A stretch of DNA of 64,000 nt from Tolypothrix sp. PCC 7712 (GTDB lineage Bacteria > Cyanobacteriota > Cyanobacteriia > Cyanobacteriales > Nostocaceae), in assembly GCF_025860405.1 (NCBI RefSeq), contig NZ_CP063785.1, positions 7,193,390 to 7,257,389 of the forward strand, in the 5' to 3' direction. The notes below the pieces were generated by a model. It was not told where the DNA came from. It did no database searches and was given only the letters and a program-made list of their open reading frames with translations. The position numbers and the translations under genes are program-made. Position 1 is the stretch's first letter; every line of letters starts with the position of its first letter. Below, piece after piece: positions 60,156 to 64,000 of the stretch.

Positions 60156-61133
60156 ATGTCAGGTGAAAAAATTAGACAAATAGCTTTCTACGGTAAAGGT
60201 GGTATTGGTAAATCTACTACCTCTCAAAATACCCTAGCTGCAATGGCAGAAGTGGGTCAACGGATTCTGATTGTGGGTTGTGATCCTAAAGCTGACTCCA
60301 CCCGTTTGATTCTACATACCAAAGCTCAAACCACCGTACTACATTTGGCTGCTGAAAGAGGCGCAGTAGAAGACCTAGAACTTGATGAAGTCGTACTTCA
60401 AGGCTTCCGAGGCATTAAATGCGTAGAATCTGGTGGCCCAGAACCAGGTGTAGGTTGCGCCGGTCGGGGTATTATTACCGCTATTAACTTCTTGGAAGAA
60501 AACGGTGCTTACTCCAACGTAGACTTCGTATCCTATGACGTATTAGGTGACGTTGTGTGCGGTGGTTTTGCAATGCCAATTCGGGAAGGTAAAGCACAAG
60601 AAATCTACATTGTGACTTCCGGTGAAATGATGGCGATGTACGCTGCTAACAACATCGCTCGTGGTATTTTAAAATATGCTCACTCTGGTGGTGTACGCTT
60701 GGGTGGTTTGATTTGTAACAGCCGCAAAACAGACCGGGAAGATGAATTAATTACCACCCTCGCCAACAGACTCAGCACCCAAATGATTCACTTCGTCCCT
60801 CGTGACAACATCGTACAACACGCTGAGTTGCGCCGGATGACAGTCAACGAGTACGCACCTGATAGTAATCAAGCGAATGAATACCGGATATTAGCCGACA
60901 AGGTTATCAACAATCAAAATATGGCTATTCCTACACCCATCGAAATGGATGAGCTAGAAGCATTGTTGATTGAATTCGGTATTCTCGAAAGCGACGATGA
61001 AAAAGAAAAATTAGTTGGTATCAGCAAAGCTCAAGAAGAAACTACCAAAAAGCAAGAGGATGCTCAAGGTGAAGCACTCGAAGCAGTCAAAAAAGGCAAC
61101 GTAGAAATCGTTTCCGGTAGAGATAAAAAGTAA
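60156..61133 (+). CDS. vnfH: Nitrogenase iron protein (dinitrogenase reductase), vanadium-type
   Basis: The homodimeric Fe protein passes electrons to dinitrogenase with ATP hydrolysis. Visible features are P-loop YGKGGIGKST (12-21), GCDPKADSTR switch I, 4Fe-4S ligands Cys101 (GVGCAGRGI) and Cys135 (DVVCGGFAM), Arg104 (the residue that is ADP-ribosylated in some species), and EMMAMYAANNI. The family is usually ~290-297 residues; the 325 residues here include a charged Lys/Glu-rich C-terminal extension (~280-325). The vanadium assignment rests on the VnfR-like gene upstream and vnfE/vnfN-like genes downstream; a second Mo-type nifH cannot be excluded from the protein alone. A terminator follows at 61347, so it is probably its own transcript. 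Confidence 0.85.
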   Translation: MSGEKIRQIAFYGKGGIGKSTTSQNTLAAMAEVGQRILIVGCDPKADSTRLILHTKAQTTVLHLAAERGAVEDLELDEVVLQGFRGIKCVESGGPEPGVGCAGRGIITAINFLEENGAYSNVDFVSYDVLGDVVCGGFAMPIREGKAQEIYIVTSGEMMAMYAANNIARGILKYAHSGGVRLGGLICNSRKTDREDELITTLANRLSTQMIHFVPRDNIVQHAELRRMTVNEYAPDSNQANEYRILADKVINNQNMAIPTPIEMDELEALLIEFGILESDDEKEKLVGISKAQEETTKKQEDAQGEALEAVKKGNVEIVSGRDKK

Positions 61134-61346
61134 GCTTTGTATTGACTCTCAAGAAGTAGATTTTATGTAGCCATGAGGTGGGCTAAAATAGCCCATCTTT
61201 TCTTCAAATATTGTTCAGGATGTGGAGGTTAAAAGATTATTGATATTTTACTGTATTAGCACCAAGCTGTTAATGTTTGCACAGCTAAAAATTTACGTTA
61301 TTTGAGGTTTTGTTTTCTCCTTCTCTGTTGGTTGATTATTTACTCC

Positions 61347-61383
61347 ATAAGGGATGGAATATTATTACCATCCCTTATTTTTT
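61347..61383 (+). terminator. Rho-independent terminator after vnfH
   Basis: Perfect 11-bp stem ATAAGGGATGG (61347-61357) and CCATCCCTTAT (61368-61378) with a 10-nt loop, followed by TTTTTT. It separates vnfH from vnfE transcription. Confidence 0.85.
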
Positions 61384-61414
61384 AGAATTGTTATTCATAT
61401 TCAGCTTTGTCGCT

Positions 61415-61440
61415 GATGCGTTACGATAGCGTAACGCATC
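61415..61440. repeat. Perfect palindromic REP-like element
   Basis: GATGCGTTACG and CGTAACGCATC are perfect 11-bp arms around ATAG. This is the same family as 5587-5611. It lies 104 bp before vnfE. Confidence 0.7.
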
Positions 61441-61543
61441 CTACCACATGAAATTTAAAAATAAAATATGAGTCCTATATATTTGAAAAAATATTTTTAA
61501 TTATGCATACTTTGCCATTGAAAATCTACCCTTCAAAAGAGCA

Positions 61544-62875
61544 ATGAAAACTAGTCAAGAAGAAATCAACGACCAGCCTTATAAATCAGAAGCCGAGCAA
61601 AATAATCAGTCTTGTTCACAATTATCTCAGCTTGGAGATAATTGCGATTGTGCCTTTGATGGTGCCATGATTACTCTAGTTCCTATTACTGATGCAGCTC
61701 ATTTAGTCCACGGGCCAAACGGCTGCATAGGTAACTATTGGGGTGGTCGTGATAATCTCTCCTCTGGTTCTCTGATGTACAAAAATTGCTTTACTTCTGA
61801 TATGGATGAGAGCGATATCATTTTTGGTGGTGCAAAAAAGCTGTACAGAGCAATTTTAGAATTGCAAAGACGTTACAAACCAGCAGCGATATTTGTCTAC
61901 TCCACTTGCGTTTCTGCTCTCATTGGTGACGATATTAATGGAGCTTGCAGAGAGGCTGCTGAAATAACGGGAACACCAGTTATTCCTATAGATGCGCCTG
62001 GATTTGTGGGTCATCGGAATCAAGGTATTCGGTTAGCGAGTGAAGCTTTGTTAGAATATGTAATTGGTACTGCCGAACCTGATAAAACCACGCTTTATGA
62101 TATCAATTTGATTGGTGAGTATAACATTGGTGGTGATATTTGGAATATATTACCAATGTTAGAAGAATTAGGTATTAGAGTACTATCAAAAATTACAGGT
62201 GATGCGCGTTATCAAGAAATATGTTACGCCCATCGTGCCAAGCTGAATGTTGTTAATAGTTCTGCTAAGGCTATGTTAAAAATGGCAAAGCAGATGGAAG
62301 AGCGTTTTCATATTCCTTACATCACAGAATCATTTTATGGTATAGACAATCTCAATCGTTGTCTCAGGAATATTGCAGCTAAGTTAGGTGACACAGAATT
62401 ACAGGTACGCACAGAGAATTTAATTAATTCAGAAACTACGGCTTTAAATAATCAACTTGATTTTTATCTTCCTAGTCTCCAAGGAAAACGGATTTTAATT
62501 GATATTACCAATCTCAATAATTGGGCAATTATTTCAGCTATTCAATATCTGGGAATGGAAGTGCTGCTTTCTAGCACAAACAAGATAACTCAAGATAATC
62601 AACGCAAAATTCAAGGTTTATTCGGTGAGAATACTAAAATTTTAGGGATAGAGATTAGTCAGTTAATTACTGAATTTAAACCTGATTTATTAATTGCTAG
62701 CAATCACTATCAAGCCACAGCTATGAAAACCAAGATTCCTTTTTTAGACATAAATCAGGAACGCAAAAATGCATATACAGGTTATGCAGGAATTATCAGT
62801 GTGGCACAAGAATTGTATACAACTCTCTACAGTCCTGTATGGGAGCAGGTGCGTCGTCCTGCGCCTTGGGAGTAA
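61544..62875 (+). CDS. vnfE: Nitrogenase cofactor scaffold protein, NifE/VnfE type
   Basis: With VnfN/NifN it forms the scaffold on which the nitrogenase cofactor precursor matures. The protein has 443 residues. The block ITDAAHLVHGPNGCIGNYW is diagnostic of the NifE/NifD superfamily. Three cluster-ligand cysteines are visible: CDCAFDGA (~38-40), NGCIG (~64) and VYSTCVSALIGDDI (~125). FGGAKKLYRAI is the NifE-type block. It is shorter and more diverged than Mo-type NifE. With vnfN 137 bp downstream it forms a pair; vnfDG and vnfK are not seen here. The choice of vnfE over nifE is by context (VnfR-like gene). Confidence 0.8.
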   Translation: MKTSQEEINDQPYKSEAEQNNQSCSQLSQLGDNCDCAFDGAMITLVPITDAAHLVHGPNGCIGNYWGGRDNLSSGSLMYKNCFTSDMDESDIIFGGAKKLYRAILELQRRYKPAAIFVYSTCVSALIGDDINGACREAAEITGTPVIPIDAPGFVGHRNQGIRLASEALLEYVIGTAEPDKTTLYDINLIGEYNIGGDIWNILPMLEELGIRVLSKITGDARYQEICYAHRAKLNVVNSSAKAMLKMAKQMEERFHIPYITESFYGIDNLNRCLRNIAAKLGDTELQVRTENLINSETTALNNQLDFYLPSLQGKRILIDITNLNNWAIISAIQYLGMEVLLSSTNKITQDNQRKIQGLFGENTKILGIEISQLITEFKPDLLIASNHYQATAMKTKIPFLDINQERKNAYTGYAGIISVAQELYTTLYSPVWEQVRRPAPWE

Positions 62876-62880
62876 TAAAA

Positions 62881-62919
62881 TTTTAGATTTTAGATTTTAG
62901 ATTTTAGATTTTGGATTCT
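62881..62919. repeat. Short tandem repeat (STRR), TTTTAGA unit
   Basis: About four copies of TTTTAGA, then TTTTGGA and a partial unit, begin immediately after the vnfE stop. Confidence 0.8.
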
Positions 62920-62920
62920 G

Positions 62921-62972
62921 GATTGTGAAAGATTGATTGCCTAAAAGCTTGGTCAATCAATCTTTCACAATC
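62921..62972 (+). other. Strong hairpin between vnfE and vnfN
   Basis: GATTGTGAAAGATTGATTG (62921-62939) pairs perfectly with the reverse complement at 62954-62972: a 19-bp stem with a 14-nt loop. It is followed by ATTTTTC, not a clean U-tract. It could be an attenuator, an RNase processing or stabilising element, or a partial terminator that sets the vnfE:vnfN ratio. Confidence 0.65.
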
Positions 62973-63011
62973 ATTTTTCATTACTTCCTCTGTTCTCTCA
63001 AAGGTTAAATT

Positions 63012-64000
63012 ATGGCGATTATTAGCATCACAAGTACATCAGTTGCAGTTAATCCTCTGAAGCAAAGCCAACCAGTAGGCGCAACCTTAGCTTTTTTAGG
63101 CTTGCAAGGTATGATGCCAATGTTACATGGTTCTCCTGGCTGTAGTGCTTTTACCAAGGTCGTTTTAACCAAGCATCTGGGTAAGGTATTTCCTCTATCT
63201 AGTACTGCCATGACAGAGGTTTCTACTATTTTAGGTGGTGAGGAAAATATTGAAAAGGCGATCGCAAAATTAGTGCAGATATCTCAACCCAAAATGATTG
63301 GTATATGTACCACTGGATTGACGGAAACCAGAGGGGATGACATGGGACGACTGCTCAAAGATATGCGTCAACGTTATTCGGAACTGTCTCAAGTACCGAT
63401 TTACTTAGTCTCAACACCAGATTTTAAGGGTACATTACAAGATGGCTTTGCTGCAGCTGTAGAAAGTATCGTCAAGGAAATTCCGCAAACGACTGACAGA
63501 CAAAATTGTTGTCCCAAGCAAATCACTATTTTGGCTAGTTCTGCTTTTACTCCTGGTGACTTGCAAGAAATTAAAGAAATTGTCTCTGCTTTTGGTTTGC
63601 AGCCTATCATTGTCCCTGACATATCTGGGTTACTAAATATTCACGCATTAGATGATCGGCATAGTTTGGTAACATCTGGTGGTACTAGCTTGCCACAATT
63701 AAGAGCTATTCCTCATTCTGTATTCACAATCGCATTAGGTGAGAGTATGCGCGGTGCAGCGCGAATCTTATCTCAAAAGTTCTGTACACCTTACGAAGTG
63801 TTTGACACAGTTTCAGGTTTAGAAGCTGCTGATAAATTCCTCCAAGCATTAGCAGATATCAGCAGTATCCCTGTACCAGCAAAATATCGTTACCAACGCT
63901 TACAGCTACAAGATGCAATGCTAGATGCTCACTTTTACTTTGGTGGTAAACGAGTCTCCTTAGCATTGGAACCAGATTTACTTTGGTCAACAGTTTCTTT
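63012..64000 (+). CDS. vnfN: Nitrogenase cofactor scaffold protein, NifN/VnfN type (5' part)
   Basis: 329 residues are visible; the gene continues past the window. The N-terminal part VNPLKQSQPVGATLAFLG, then MLHGSPGCSAFTKVVLTKHL is the NifN signature, with the cluster Cys in PGCSAF. TEVSTILGGEENIEKAI and GICTTGLTETRGDD follow, matching NifN (TTGLTE…GDD). It partners with the VnfE-like protein to hold the cofactor precursor. ATG 63012 follows CAAAGGTTAAATT, a fair ribosome site. It probably shares a transcript with vnfE, subject to the hairpin in between. Confidence 0.82.
   Translation, partial: MAIISITSTSVAVNPLKQSQPVGATLAFLGLQGMMPMLHGSPGCSAFTKVVLTKHLGKVFPLSSTAMTEVSTILGGEENIEKAIAKLVQISQPKMIGICTTGLTETRGDDMGRLLKDMRQRYSELSQVPIYLVSTPDFKGTLQDGFAAAVESIVKEIPQTTDRQNCCPKQITILASSAFTPGDLQEIKEIVSAFGLQPIIVPDISGLLNIHALDDRHSLVTSGGTSLPQLRAIPHSVFTIALGESMRGAARILSQKFCTPYEVFDTVSGLEAADKFLQALADISSIPVPAKYRYQRLQLQDAMLDAHFYFGGKRVSLALEPDLLWSTVS

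Noticed and set aside
60156..61133. Protochlorophyllide reductase ChlL or another NifH-like protein
   Set aside because: GGPEPGVGCAGRGI and DVVCGGFAMPIREGKA are nitrogenase Fe-protein signatures, and NifE/NifN-type genes follow.
62881..62919. Possible CRISPR or phage attachment repeats
   Set aside because: Unit is 7 bp without spacers; a cyanobacterial STRR.

Overview
The window reads as the chromosome of a filamentous, heterocyst-forming cyanobacterium (Nostocales, Nostoc/Trichormus/Calothrix type). The evidence is the many HIP1 octamers (GCGATCGC), heptanucleotide tandem repeats (STRR) between genes, WD40/CHAT/STAND signalling genes, and an alternative (vanadium-type) nitrogenase locus at the right end. 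I saw no rRNA, tRNA or CRISPR array.

Layout. (1) 1-5.4 kb: the tail of an upstream gene, an AAA-like protein with a vMAP-type N-terminus, a lysozyme-like protein, a repeat-rich intergenic stretch, and a carotenoid oxygenase. (2) 5.6-11.8 kb: a 2060-residue kinase-like/AAA/GAF/PAS protein whose expected histidine-kinase end is replaced by a second AAA-like domain and whose kinase DFG motif is degenerate. (3) 11.9-26.2 kb, minus strand: a likely four-gene unit reading alpha/beta hydrolase, C25/caspase-like protease, and two tandem CHAT-protease/STAND-ATPase/WD40 proteins. A dense array of TACAAAA half-sites lies in front of it. A lipoxygenase gene diverges from it at 27.1-29.2 kb. (4) 29.9-32.6 kb: an ArsR regulator with an operator, a truncated AHSA1 partner gene fused tail-to-tail to a VWA/metallopeptidase-like gene, and a MoxR-type AAA ATPase. 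(5) 32.8-57.1 kb: one ~8,090-residue mosaic surface or secreted protein (DUF4347, PA14, Calx-beta, FG-GAP, PD40, LamG, discoidin-like, about 19 tandem ~98-residue repeats of unknown fold, RTX, two solute-binding domains, DUF4114). (6) 57.8-64 kb: a gene remnant, a cluster of dyad sites, a VnfR-like HTH/molybdate-binding-type repressor, then vnfH, vnfE and the start of vnfN.

How the parts work together (inference). The CHAT-STAND-WD40 proteins resemble NLR-like sensors: WD40 blades sense, the STAND ATPase switches, and the CHAT protease acts. Linkage to another clan-CD-like protease and a serine hydrolase, with a lipoxygenase opposite, suggests a regulated proteolysis/lipid-cleavage response, possibly defence or programmed cell death. 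The vMAP-like, VWA and MoxR genes are of kinds seen in AAA/VWA conflict systems, but here they are not adjacent to one another. The vnf genes supply the iron protein and cofactor scaffold for an alternative nitrogenase whose catalytic genes (vnfDG, vnfK) are not in view; the HTH/PBP-like protein is the likely molybdate-responsive repressor.
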